Shown here piece by piece: positions 42,181-51,027 of a stretch of 64,000 bases of DNA (the stretch's first letter is position 1; every line of letters begins with the position of its first letter). The stretch is from Natrinema pellirubrum DSM 15624 (lineage in GTDB: Archaea > Halobacteriota > Halobacteria > Halobacteriales > Natrialbaceae). The stretch is taken from contig NC_019962.1 of the NCBI RefSeq assembly GCF_000230735.2, positions 3,348,001 to 3,412,000 of the forward strand. Reading direction: 5' to 3'. Under the pieces are notes generated by a model. It saw nothing but the letters and a program-made list of their open reading frames with translations. It made no database searches and was not told the DNA's origin. The position numbers and the translations under genes were made by a program.

Positions 42181-42909
42181 TTACAGTTGGGTCGCGGCCT
42201 CGAGCGCGATGTCGATCGCGCGGCCGACGTTGTTTTTAGCCTTGGCCGGGAGTTCGTCGTCCTCGGTGTCGGTCCCCTTCTGGGTGCCTTCCACGAGGTT
42301 GCCGTCGACGGTACAGATCGCGCCAGCGGCCAGTCCCTTACGACGGGCCAGTGAGAAGACGGCAGCGGCCTCCATCTCGACGGCGAGCAGGCCGGCGGCC
42401 TCCCAGTCGTCGACGGCGTCGTCGGTCTCGGCGTAGTAGGCGTCGTCGGAGGCGATCGGGCCGACGTGGACCGCTTCGCCGTTGGCTTCCGCCGAATCGA
42501 CCAGCGCGGACAGCGCGTCGTAATCGGGCACCGCGGGGTACTCGACGGCCTCGTACCGTTTGCTCGTCCCCTCGTTTTTCGCCGCGCCGGTCGCGACGAT
42601 CATGTCGCCGATCTCGATCCCCGACTGGAGCGCGCCGGTCGTCCCGACCCGGAGGAACGTCTCGACGCCGACGTTCGCCAGTTCCTCGATCGCGATCGCC
42701 GCGGAGGGACAGCCGATCCCCGTCGAACAGATCGTCAGCTCCCGCCCCTCGTAGGTGGCGTTGACGACCTTGTACTCGCGGTTGCGCGCGATCGTCTCCG
42801 ACTCGTCGCAGTGGTCGGCGATCCGATCGACCCGGCCGGGATCGCCCGGGAGCAATGCGATGTCCGTCAGGTCGCCGTCGTCGACCAGCAGGTGTGGCTG
42901 CGTCGCCAT
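42181..42909 (-). CDS. udp: Uridine phosphorylase
   Basis: A 242-residue nucleoside phosphorylase splitting uridine with phosphate to uracil and ribose 1-phosphate. MATQPHLLV at the start, LLPGDPGRVDRIA (phosphate loop), FLRVGTTGALQ and AVEMEAAAVFSLARR (ribose site) mark the NP-I family. The start at 42909 excludes a basic upstream extension. It lies on the same strand as a PfkB kinase and ribose-1,5-bisphosphate isomerase, which would take the ribose 1-phosphate further. Confidence 0.9.
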   Translation of the reverse strand: MATQPHLLVDDGDLTDIALLPGDPGRVDRIADHCDESETIARNREYKVVNATYEGRELTICSTGIGCPSAAIAIEELANVGVETFLRVGTTGALQSGIEIGDMIVATGAAKNEGTSKRYEAVEYPAVPDYDALSALVDSAEANGEAVHVGPIASDDAYYAETDDAVDDWEAAGLLAVEMEAAAVFSLARRKGLAAGAICTVDGNLVEGTQKGTDTEDDELPAKAKNNVGRAIDIALEAATQL

Positions 42910-43012
42910 ACCCTCGGGTTCCGCGGGCGGTGAGAAAAAAGGTTCGAGGAAGGGTCGAGAAGCGACCGGTTCGGCTCGGCAACTCTCGACGCCACCCCCT
43001 TCCCGTCCCTGA

Positions 43013-43315
43013 TCAGCCCGTCGGACGCACTTCGACGCAATCGGGCCGAATCGTGACCATCGCGCCGTCGGCCTCGAACTCGACGATCCCCGTCGCTCGA
43101 GCGGCGCCGCGATTGGTGTCGGCGAACAGTTCGTCGAGCGCGTCGGGATCGACGTAGTCGTATAGCTGCGTGCTGGCCGCCGTGACGTCGTGGCCGTGAT
43201 AGCGGGCCAGGGCGGTTGCAGCGGCGATACTCGGCGGTTCGTCATCGTGTCGGTCGTACTGGATGCGCCGTCTGAGGCCGCATCCGTGGGACTCGGTTAC
43301 CCTTCCTTCCGTCAT
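43013..43315 (-). CDS. HalOD1 output domain protein
   Basis: A 100-residue protein consisting of one HalOD1 domain (PPSIAAATALARYHG....LYDYVDPDALDELFAD...IVEFEADGAMVTIRP). HalOD1 is a haloarchaeal output domain of signalling proteins; stand-alone copies have no proven role. It is placed between uridine phosphorylase and the PfkB kinase, possibly by chance. Confidence 0.87.
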   Translation of the reverse strand: MTEGRVTESHGCGLRRRIQYDRHDDEPPSIAAATALARYHGHDVTAASTQLYDYVDPDALDELFADTNRGAARATGIVEFEADGAMVTIRPDCVEVRPTG

Positions 43316-43448
43316 GTCTCTCAGTCACGGGAAAGTGACTGTTCAGTCGAGTGGCCAACGGCCCGGCCCATATACCTACCGTCAGACGACACCGGGTGAG
43401 AACCACACGGCGGCGACGTGACGGTGCGCGACCGATCGTTACGCCTTT

Positions 43449-44333
43449 TTACGGGCGGCGCTCGAGGAGCCCCTCGAGTTCCGCGTCGGTCGGTGCGCTC
43501 CGGGCCCCCTCGCGGCTCGCGGTCACGGCCCCGCAGGCGTTGCCGGTCGCAAGCGCCCGCTCGAGGTCGCGGTCCGCGAGCCACCTCGTGAGAAAGCCGG
43601 CGGCGAAGGCATCGCCCGCACCGGCGGTATCGACGGGGTCGATGTCGAACCCCGCGTGAACGACGGTTCCCGACGGCGCGTACGCTTCCGCGCCGTCGGC
43701 TCCGCAGGTGACGACGACGATCCGGTCGTCGGCGGCCCCGTCGGGGTCGTCGTCGAACAGGGCGGCGGCCTCCCGGTCGGTCACGAAGACGACGTCAGCC
43801 AGCGCGAGCGGTTCGCCGTACTCGCGGTCGGCGAGCCGCCGACCGGGATCGAAGCTGATCCCGATACCGGCCTCGTCGGCGATCCGTGCGATCGCGGCGG
43901 CCGTCTCCGGTCGCTGTCCCGTGAGATGGATGTGATCGGCCGCCCGGATCCGCGACGGCTCGAGGGCCGACGGCCCGACGGCCTCGTTGACGCCGTCGTT
44001 GCCGAGGATCGCGACTTCGCCGTCGTCGTCGACCAGCAGGTACTTCACCGCCGTTTCGGCGTCCTCGACGACGCGGACCCCCGCGAGAGAGACGCCGGCG
44101 GCCTCGAGTTCGCGGCGGGCGAGCAGGCCGTTGTCGTCGTCGCCGACGCTGCCGATCAGGCCGACGTCGACGCCGAGGCCGGCAAGCGCCGCGGCGACGT
44201 TGGCCGCACTGCCGCCGCCCGACTGGCGTTGCGAGCGGATCGCCGCCTCGCCGTCGCTCTCGGGCAGTCTGTCGACACGGAGGGTCACGTCCCAGTTGAC
44301 GTGGCCGGCCGCGAGTACGGTGATCGAATCCAT
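43449..44333 (-). CDS. PfkB-family sugar kinase, candidate ribose-1-phosphate kinase
   Basis: A 294-residue ribokinase-fold enzyme. GHVNWDVTLRVDRLP and SGGGSAANVAAALAGLG form the sugar end, and DTAGAGDAFAAGFLTRW contains the catalytic Asp and anion hole. In halophilic archaea a PfkB-family kinase is known to phosphorylate ribose 1-phosphate to ribose 1,5-bisphosphate. Uridine phosphorylase and ribose-1,5-bisphosphate isomerase on the same strand on either side make that role the best guess; ribose, fructose or nucleoside kinases are alternatives. Confidence 0.85.
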   Translation of the reverse strand: MDSITVLAAGHVNWDVTLRVDRLPESDGEAAIRSQRQSGGGSAANVAAALAGLGVDVGLIGSVGDDDNGLLARRELEAAGVSLAGVRVVEDAETAVKYLLVDDDGEVAILGNDGVNEAVGPSALEPSRIRAADHIHLTGQRPETAAAIARIADEAGIGISFDPGRRLADREYGEPLALADVVFVTDREAAALFDDDPDGAADDRIVVVTCGADGAEAYAPSGTVVHAGFDIDPVDTAGAGDAFAAGFLTRWLADRDLERALATGNACGAVTASREGARSAPTDAELEGLLERRP

Positions 44334-44433
44334 TCGCCGATAGTAAAGGGACGGGACCGGCCGGCAAAAACCTAGGTTTCGGTGGCAGACGCTGAGGGAC
44401 AGACGCGAACGACGCGGGGAAACCGGCCCGCGG

Positions 44434-45255
44434 TCACATCACGGTGAACAACAGGACGTTGTGAACGGCCGGACCGAGCCCGACCGCGGCGACGAGGGCG
44501 AGGACCGTCCGGCCCTGCTGTGGCCGGTCAGCGACGTACTCGCGGAACAGCCCGACGATGACCAGCGCGAGCGCGACCTTGACCAGCACGAACAGCCACC
44601 CGGCACCGACGTACTCGGCGGTCGGCAGCGCCTCTCCGGCCTCGAGCAACAGCAGCGACAGCGGAACGTCCTCGCCGGCCCCGAGGACGTCGTAGCCGAC
44701 GGCGGTCGTAACGCCGTCCAGCGTGTGTGCGAAGACGACGAGCGCGCCGGTCGTACCCGTGGTCGCCGCGACGTCGGTAAACCAGAGGCTCAGGGCGAGC
44801 CAGGCGAGCGCAGTGACGATGCCGGCGATGACGACCGTGATGACCGGCCAGAAGGGCTCGAACGTCCCCGTCTGGATACTCCGGAAGAGCGCGAACATCG
44901 TGAACACGGTAAAGAAGGCCGTCCCGGCAACGCCGACGAAGCGGGGGATCGTCGGCTGGAGGCCGCCGACGTGGAGGAAGACGCCGACGACCCAGGCCAG
45001 TCCCGCGATGATCGCCGTCACGACGTAGACCATCGGCGCGGTAAACAGGGGCTCGATGGTCGGCGGGAACGCTCCCATCTTGTAGAGGACGTGTAACGTC
45101 GCGCCGAACATCATCCACGGGGCGAAGGCCAGCACGGTCCGGTCGGTCACGGGTGGTTCGATCGCCCACAACAGCGCGATCACCCCCCCGAGAATCACGG
45201 CGGCCGGCACCACCATGTACCACGGCGGAACGACGAACCCCTCGGGTAACACCAT
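44434..45255 (-). CDS. DUF63 membrane protein
   Basis: A 273-residue protein with seven predicted helices, typical of DUF63. The conserved acidic/histidine motif FAHTLDGVTTAVGYDVLG lies mid-protein and resembles a polar membrane site; the end is GPAVHNVLLFTVM. Start at 45255 (MVLPEGFVVPPWY). It sits between the PfkB kinase and ribose-1,5-bisphosphate isomerase. Function unknown; metabolite transport for this pathway would be speculation. Confidence 0.88.
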   Translation of the reverse strand: MVLPEGFVVPPWYMVVPAAVILGGVIALLWAIEPPVTDRTVLAFAPWMMFGATLHVLYKMGAFPPTIEPLFTAPMVYVVTAIIAGLAWVVGVFLHVGGLQPTIPRFVGVAGTAFFTVFTMFALFRSIQTGTFEPFWPVITVVIAGIVTALAWLALSLWFTDVAATTGTTGALVVFAHTLDGVTTAVGYDVLGAGEDVPLSLLLLEAGEALPTAEYVGAGWLFVLVKVALALVIVGLFREYVADRPQQGRTVLALVAAVGLGPAVHNVLLFTVM

Positions 45256-45453
45256 ACGGGGCAATGGCTGTCACCAGTGACTAACACTTTCCGATCCCGG
45301 ACGATTCACAGTGTTGAAGGTTTCGGCCGCTGTCGCGTCGTCCCGGAACGCGGTTCGAACCATTAGACGTCCGAGAACCGGCGTATCGACCGTGCGAACG
45401 GTGGTGAGATCTCGAGAGCCCGCGTCGACGTTCCGACCATCGAGAGGCGTCGG

Positions 45454-46461
45454 TCACTCCGCCCAGGGCTCGTCGGTCGTGTCGCCGAACAGTTCCCGCA
45501 TGAGCGTCACGATGCTCTCGGGTGGGAACTGACCGCGCTCGGTGACGATCGCGTCGACGTACCGCGGCGGTGTCACGTCGAACGCAGGGTTCTCGACGGT
45601 CAGCCCGTCCTCACTTCCGGGTTCGCCGACTGACCCGTCCGGCGCGTCGCTCGAGCGGATCGACGCGCGCTCCTCGTCGGAGAGTACCTCGCGTTCGTCG
45701 CGGGTCTCGATCGCGACGGTGTGGCCCGTCAGGGTATCCGGATGCAGTTTGATCGTCTGGGCAGCGACCATCACCGGCACGCCGCGCTCGCGAGCAACGA
45801 CGGCCAGTCCGCTGGTGCCGATCTTGTTGATCACGCTGCCGTCGGCCGCGATGCTGTCAGCCCCGACTAGCACGTGGTCCGCCGCGTCCAGGTACCGCCG
45901 GGCTGCCCCATCGACGATCAGCGTCACCGGCACCCCCCACTCGCGCAACTGTGTGGCCGTGATGTGACCCTGCTTGCGGGGCCGGGTCTCCTTGACGATC
46001 GCCTCGAGGGACTTTCCGTCCTCGAGGGCGGCCTCTACACAGGCCAGCGCGTCCGTCGAGTGGCAGTGAGTCAGGACGACGTCGCCGTCCCGTAACCGGT
46101 TGGCACCGATCCCACCGAGGGTCTCCCGGGCGTGTTCGAGATCGCGCCGGAAGGACGCGGCGCGGTCGATCGTCGACGCCCGTAACTCGGCGACGGTATC
46201 GCCGTCGACGCCCCGAAGCACGTATCGGAGCGCGTTCGGCAGGCTGACCGCTGTCGGCCGGGTTTCATAGAGGGTCCGGGCGGCTGCTCGAAGCCCGCGG
46301 CGAAACGCCGCCGGCGTCTCGGCCGGACTCCCCTCGGCCTGGGTCGCCAGCGCCGCCGCGGCCGCGTCGGCGATCGTCGCCGCCCCGCGAATCTCCATCG
46401 CGGCGATTGCGTCGGCGGTGGACTCGACGGCCGGCACCACCTCCGGTTCGGCATCACCCAT
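45454..46461 (-). CDS. Ribose-1,5-bisphosphate isomerase (eIF-2B-alpha related)
   Basis: A 335-residue member of the eIF2B/MtnA superfamily. The catalytic cysteine sits in VLTHCHSTDAL and the catalytic aspartate in HVLVGADSIAADGSVINKIGT, the pair known from the archaeal isomerase; KETRPRKQGHITA binds phosphate. It converts ribose 1,5-bisphosphate to ribulose 1,5-bisphosphate. No RuBisCO is visible here, so the product is probably handled by another route. An acidic insertion (SDEERASIRSSDAP...) of about 30 residues lies before the C-terminal block. Confidence 0.85.
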   Translation of the reverse strand: MGDAEPEVVPAVESTADAIAAMEIRGAATIADAAAAALATQAEGSPAETPAAFRRGLRAAARTLYETRPTAVSLPNALRYVLRGVDGDTVAELRASTIDRAASFRRDLEHARETLGGIGANRLRDGDVVLTHCHSTDALACVEAALEDGKSLEAIVKETRPRKQGHITATQLREWGVPVTLIVDGAARRYLDAADHVLVGADSIAADGSVINKIGTSGLAVVARERGVPVMVAAQTIKLHPDTLTGHTVAIETRDEREVLSDEERASIRSSDAPDGSVGEPGSEDGLTVENPAFDVTPPRYVDAIVTERGQFPPESIVTLMRELFGDTTDEPWAE

Positions 46462-46657
46462 GCGAACGAGTTACACGACAGTGCTGAAAAGACTGCCGTC
46501 GGTTCCGGCGGGTCGCTCCGTCGATCCGGTCGACAGCCCGAGCCCCCGATCCGAACACCGCTCGAGCGACCGTCGAACCGGATCGGCCACCGAATCGAGA
46601 GTCGACCGGTGATCGGAAGCCGAAACCCGGAAACCGATCCGTCGGCTACGAGCGTCC

Positions 46658-47131
46658 ATGACCGAACGAACCGGCACGTTCGTCGTGACCCACGCCGAGC
46701 CCGACTCGGCGGTCGTCCGCGACGTCCAGACCGCACAGGTACACACCCTCGCGTCCAACCCTGACCTCGAGGTCCACGACGTCCTCGAGGCGACCGTCGC
46801 TCCCGAGCCGCCGATGGAAGTCACCTGGGAGGTGATCGAGGTCGACGATCAGCGCTCTATCGAACTGGTCGACAGCGACCTCGAGCCGACCACCTACGAG
46901 AAAGAGCTGGCGGCCGACGCCGAGATCGGCGACCTCGTCCAGGAGGAGCGGGCCGGTACCGGCGAGATCCACGTGTTCCGGGTTCCCGGCGACGAGGTCG
47001 CGGCCGCCGCCGACGACGTCCTCGAAGACGAGGAGACGATCGCTCGGGCCGCCCGGCTCGAGGCGGTCCGGGTCGAGGTCCGGTCGGCCGCCGACGAGGG
47101 CGTGTTGAGCGTCCGCTACCTGCCGGACTGA
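46658..47131 (+). CDS. Haloarchaeal protein next to secF (DUF5812-like)
   Basis: A 157-residue acidic beta-rich protein (MTERTGTFVVTHAEPDSAVV...DVLEATVAPEPPMEVTWEV), ending VRVEVRSAADEGVLSVRYLPD. I believe it is the DUF5812 family, usually found before secF in haloarchaea, but I cannot verify the number. Co-oriented with secF, with 74 bp between. Cytoplasmic; role unknown. Confidence 0.7.
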   Translation: MTERTGTFVVTHAEPDSAVVRDVQTAQVHTLASNPDLEVHDVLEATVAPEPPMEVTWEVIEVDDQRSIELVDSDLEPTTYEKELAADAEIGDLVQEERAGTGEIHVFRVPGDEVAAAADDVLEDEETIARAARLEAVRVEVRSAADEGVLSVRYLPD

Positions 47132-47205
47132 CCACGGTCCGATCGGCCGCTCGCCCGGGTCGAATTGAGAAGGCTTACTTCGCGGGGCTGTAAGTAGTCC
47201 GGTAT

Positions 47206-48081
47206 ATGGGGTATTTCGACGTACCGGAGATCGATTACACCCGGTACAGTAATCGCCAGCTCGCAGCGGTTCCGCTGGCGGTTCTCGCGGTCGCACTGCT
47301 CGTGTTAAGCGGCGCGTTCCTTGCGTACGGAACGCCGGTGCCGCTTGGCATGGACTTCGCCGGCGGGACGGAACTGACCGTCCAGACGACGACGGCGGAA
47401 GGCAACATCGGCGCGGCGTTCGACGAAACGCCCGAGTCCGTGACCGGAACGGGAAGCGAGAACCAGTACATCGTCCAGTTCTCGTCGACTGACTCGCAGG
47501 CCCTGAGCGATCAGGCCGAGGGCAATCTCGAGCAAGACGGCAGCGCCGCGGTCGTCCAGTCGGTGTCGTCGACGTCAGCGAGCTTCGGCCAGGACAGTCA
47601 GCAGACGGCCATGCTCGGGCTCGTCATCGCGTTCGTCGGCATGAGCGCGATCGCCTTCCTGCTCTTTCGGACGTTCGTGCCCTCGATCGCGATCGTCATC
47701 TCCGCGTTCTCCGACCTCGTGATCCCGCTCGCGTTCATGCGGCTGGCCGGCATCCCGCTCTCGCTTGGCACCGTTGCCGGCCTGCTGATGCTCATCGGGT
47801 ACTCCGTCGACTCCGACATCCTGTTGAACAACCACGTCCTGCGCCGGAGCGGTGACTTCTACGAGAGTACCCACCGCGCGATGCGGACCGGCGTCACGAT
47901 GACGGTCACGTCGATGGTCGCGATGCTCGTCATGGGCGTCTCGGCGTCCCTCTTCGGGATCAGCCTGCTGGCATCGATCGGGATCATCCTGTTCGTCGGC
48001 CTCGCCGCCGACCTGCTGAACACCTACATGTTGAACCTGAGCCTGCTTCGCTGGTACAAGTTCGAGGGGGTCCGCTCATGA
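47206..48081 (+). CDS. secF: Protein translocase subunit SecF
   Basis: A 291-residue membrane protein with six predicted helices and one large extracytoplasmic domain between helices 1 and 2 (residues 45-130). The signatures MDFAGGTELTV and, in the helix 4 region, GYSVDSDILLNNHVLRR are diagnostic. With SecD it pulls exported proteins on the outer face using the ion gradient. Its stop overlaps the SecD start by ATGA. Confidence 0.96.
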   Translation: MGYFDVPEIDYTRYSNRQLAAVPLAVLAVALLVLSGAFLAYGTPVPLGMDFAGGTELTVQTTTAEGNIGAAFDETPESVTGTGSENQYIVQFSSTDSQALSDQAEGNLEQDGSAAVVQSVSSTSASFGQDSQQTAMLGLVIAFVGMSAIAFLLFRTFVPSIAIVISAFSDLVIPLAFMRLAGIPLSLGTVAGLLMLIGYSVDSDILLNNHVLRRSGDFYESTHRAMRTGVTMTVTSMVAMLVMGVSASLFGISLLASIGIILFVGLAADLLNTYMLNLSLLRWYKFEGVRS

Positions 48082-49688
48082 GTCCGATCGGCGCCATCAA
48101 GGGCAACTGGCGCGTCCTCCTGCTCGGGGCATTCCTCGTGTTCGCCGTCGTCGCGCTCTTTATCCCCGGCGGGATCGTCGCCGACGACGGCCTCGCCAGT
48201 GACAGCGTCGACAGCGGCCCGACGAACCTCGAGTTCGGGCTCGGGCTCGAGGGCGGGAGTCGGATCCGGGTCCCGGTCGCCGGCATGACCGCGGAGGACA
48301 TCGACACCGGCGCGGTCAGCGACGACGGGACAGTCGATCAGGAGCGGATCGACGGCATCGAGTCGACGCTCCAGAGCGAACTCGATCTCGATCAGGCGGA
48401 CGTCAGCGTCGCCGTTCAGGACGACGGGACCGTCACCGCCGAGGTGTTCAACGACAACGTCAGCGAGTCGGAGTTCGCCGCGGCGTTGCAGACGGCCGAC
48501 ATCGACGCCACCGAGGACGACATCCGCGATGGCGTCACCCAGAGTACCCGCGACAATATGATCAGGACGATCCAGACGAAGATCAACGCCGCGGGCCTCT
48601 CGGGCGGGACGGCCTACGAGTCGACGACAGTAAGTGGTGACCACTACATCGTCGTCGAGGTCCCCAACATGGACGCCGACGAACTCCGGACCATCCTCTC
48701 GGAACGCGGCCAGGTCAAGGTCGTCGCCTACCATCCGGAGAACGGGACACAGACGAACGACACAGTCCTGCGGGGCGAAGACATCGTCGAGGTCGACCCG
48801 CCGGAACAGAACCCGCGCGGCTCGGGCTACTTCGTTCCCGTCCAGGTCAGCGAGGACGCCGCACCGGGGTTCCAACAGCAGATGGTCGATCTGGGATTCA
48901 CGACCGAGGGACAGGGACAGTGCAGCCTCAGCGGTGACAGTGGGAGCGTCGACTTCGATCACGACGGTCAGCAGTACTGTCTGTTGACCGTCGTGGACGA
49001 CGAGGTCGTCGACGCCCACTCGATGGGCGATCTCGCCAACCCGATGAACGAGGGGAGCTGGGAGAACGACCCGACGTTCCAGATGGGCGCACCGAGCCAG
49101 GAACAGGCCCAATCGCTGTCGGTCAACCTCCGGGCAGGGAGCCTGCGCGCACCGCTTGACTTCAGTGAGGAACAGGTCTACTCGATCGAACCCGGCCACG
49201 CCGACCAGTTCAAACAGTACTCGCTGCTGATCGGACTGCTCTCGGTCCTCACCGTCAGCGGCGTCGTCTACGCCCGATACACCGACACCCGCGTCGCCTT
49301 GCCGATGATCGTCACGGCCATCGCTGAGGTGGTCATCCTGCTTGGCTTCGCGGCGCTGATACGCATGCCGCTGGATCTCTCCCACGTCGCCGGGTTCATC
49401 GCCGTCGTGGGGACCGGGGTCGACGACCTCGTGATCATCGCCGACGAGGTGATGGACGAGGGCGACGTCAGCTCCGAACGCGTCTTCCAATCGCGGTTCC
49501 GCAAGGCGTTCTGGGTCATCGGGGCCGCCGCCGCGACGACCGTCGTCGCCCTCTCGCCGCTCGCGGTACTGAGCCTCGGTGATCTCCGCGGGTTCGCCAT
49601 CATCACCATCCTCGGCGTGTTCATCGGCGTCCTCATCACCCGCCCCGCCTACGGGGACATCCTGCGACGCCTGCTGACCGACCGCTGA
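48078..49688 (+). CDS. secD: Protein translocase subunit SecD
   Basis: A 536-residue SecD with a first helix near residues 12-32, a long extracytoplasmic part (residues 45-380, with LEFGLGLEGGSRIRVPV as the first conserved block), then five helices with GVDDLVIIADEVMDEG and RFRKAFWVIGAAAAT. The order secF-secD is the common haloarchaeal one, reverse to bacteria. Translationally coupled to secF by a 4-bp overlap. ATTTTTCGTTTTA shortly after the stop is a probable T-rich terminator. Confidence 0.96.
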   Translation: MSPIGAIKGNWRVLLLGAFLVFAVVALFIPGGIVADDGLASDSVDSGPTNLEFGLGLEGGSRIRVPVAGMTAEDIDTGAVSDDGTVDQERIDGIESTLQSELDLDQADVSVAVQDDGTVTAEVFNDNVSESEFAAALQTADIDATEDDIRDGVTQSTRDNMIRTIQTKINAAGLSGGTAYESTTVSGDHYIVVEVPNMDADELRTILSERGQVKVVAYHPENGTQTNDTVLRGEDIVEVDPPEQNPRGSGYFVPVQVSEDAAPGFQQQMVDLGFTTEGQGQCSLSGDSGSVDFDHDGQQYCLLTVVDDEVVDAHSMGDLANPMNEGSWENDPTFQMGAPSQEQAQSLSVNLRAGSLRAPLDFSEEQVYSIEPGHADQFKQYSLLIGLLSVLTVSGVVYARYTDTRVALPMIVTAIAEVVILLGFAALIRMPLDLSHVAGFIAVVGTGVDDLVIIADEVMDEGDVSSERVFQSRFRKAFWVIGAAAATTVVALSPLAVLSLGDLRGFAIITILGVFIGVLITRPAYGDILRRLLTDR

Positions 49689-50023
49689 TCGCCGTCCGAT
49701 CGATTTTTCGTTTTACGCCGTCCGACACGCGGACACCAGTCGACACTGTTGCTATCGCCGTGTGCGCGCACGAAGTCGTACGAAACCGGCTGCTGACAGG
49801 ACGTACAAACGGGCATTCGAGACACCAACACGAGACACCGGCGGAACGATCAATACCGAACTGCCTGCGATCGCAACCGTACTCGTAAGCGCCGTGCAAC
49901 TGCAGTTCGCCGAGAACGGCCCGGTGTCGACGACGCTCCTCGAGGAGGATCATCCGATCCCACACTGATCAGGACTCGAACCCGATAGCTAGGGCTCGGT
50001 GACTCGAGGCGACGAAAACGAAA
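49689..50023. other. Gap between secD and tRNA-Thr without an accepted gene
   Basis: 335 bp. It starts with a T-rich terminator-like run (near 49701-49714) flanked by a direct repeat CGCCGTCCGA (about 49691 and 49717), and ends with an A-rich stretch (GAAAACGAAAAG) that on the minus strand is the T-rich end of tRNA-Thr. A plus frame at 49762-49968 has a partly protein-like C-terminus but no promoter or recognisable domain. Confidence 0.4.
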
Positions 50024-50095
50024 AGCCTAGGCCGGGATTTGAACCCGGGCTCTCGTCCTTACCAAGGACGCGCTTTACCGCTAAGCTACCCAGGC
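50024..50095 (-). tRNA. tRNA-Thr (anticodon GGT)
   Basis: A complete 72-nt cloverleaf on the minus strand. Acceptor GCCTGGG pairs with CCTAGGC (one G-U pair), discriminator U; anticodon stem CGTCC/GGACG encloses TTGGTAA, giving GGU for ACC codons; the T loop is TTCAAAT in a CCGGG/CCCGG stem. No intron, CCA not encoded. Downstream is a T-rich stretch, and ATAAAG about 31 bp upstream is a plausible box A. Confidence 0.95.
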
Positions 50096-50193
50096 GCGTA
50101 CTTCTTCGTTGATCGGAGATGTCTTTATGCGTTTCGATCCACGGGAGCCATGCGTCGGTGTGTCGCGGTGCCGTCTCGGAGTCTCGAGGCCGA

Positions 50194-50967
50194 TCAGGGG
50201 TCGGTCGCCGACGTGGCCCGGTCGGTCGCGTGGTCCTCGAGCGAGCGGTCGGAGACCGACGGTCCGAGATCGGTGAGACAGTCCTCGACGGCGGGAAACG
50301 AGGTGCCGGCGGCGTCGGCCAGATCCTCGGCGAGGGCCAGCAGTCGCGGCGAGGGGGTCTCGCCGACGGCGACGGCCCCGGTACGGACCGCGAGTTCGAG
50401 GACGTCGCGCTCGAGGTTGGCGTCGATCGCCGTGGGGTCGTCGTCGATCGCGGCGGTCGAGTCGGGATCGTCATCCGTTGGGAGGTCGGCCCGCCGAGTC
50501 TGATCGCGGCCGAACGACTGGACGGTGCGGACGGCCGTGCCGGCGGCCTCGGTGCGAGCCAGCAGGTAAAAGCCCCGCGCGACGAGGATGTCGGCGGCCA
50601 GGATCTCGAGGTCGGCCTCGCCCGCGTCGGCGTCGCCGGCCGTCCAGGGTTCGTCGTGGGCGAGCGCCCGCGTCAGTCGAAGCCCCTCGTAGATGAGCTG
50701 GACGCCGGCCGCGTGGGTGACGACGTCGTGGTCACTGCCGGAAGAACGGTTCCGATCGGCGGTCGTCTCGTCGGCCACCCCGTGATCGTACTGTTCGTCG
50801 AAGACGTGGCCCTCGGCCGCCATCGCGGCGGCACTCTCGAGCGTGAGCGTCGCGGGTACCATCGACGCTCGATCGAGAACGGATCCGAGATACTCGTGTA
50901 GCTGTGGTGGTTCGACGTCCGCGACGGCCTCGGCGGCGGCACGCCGACAGCTGTCGGCCTTGTCCAT
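50194..50967 (-). CDS. Conserved haloarchaeal helical protein, unknown function
   Basis: A 257-residue, nearly all-helical protein starting MDKADSCRRAAAEAVADVEP. Blocks such as GVQLIYEGLRLTRALAHDEPW and LEILAADILVARGFYLLARTEA recall the helical packing of polyprenyl synthetases, but the DDxxD motifs of active enzymes are not seen. I recall a DUF7114 label but cannot verify it. Start at 50967; a long Arg/Gly-rich in-frame extension upstream overlaps the plus-strand hydratase gene and is rejected. Confidence 0.68.
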   Translation of the reverse strand: MDKADSCRRAAAEAVADVEPPQLHEYLGSVLDRASMVPATLTLESAAAMAAEGHVFDEQYDHGVADETTADRNRSSGSDHDVVTHAAGVQLIYEGLRLTRALAHDEPWTAGDADAGEADLEILAADILVARGFYLLARTEAAGTAVRTVQSFGRDQTRRADLPTDDDPDSTAAIDDDPTAIDANLERDVLELAVRTGAVAVGETPSPRLLALAEDLADAAGTSFPAVEDCLTDLGPSVSDRSLEDHATDRATSATDP

Positions 50968-51027
50968 TAGCGGGGGGTTACGACGGGGGAGGCAAAGACC
51001 TTTGGAAACGCCGGATCGACTGCTGGC

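Noticed and set aside
49762-49968. 68-codon plus-strand frame after secD
   Set aside because: Its last 40 residues look mildly protein-like, but there is no TATA-like box at the right distance, no domain, and the first part has Arg/Thr shadow character.
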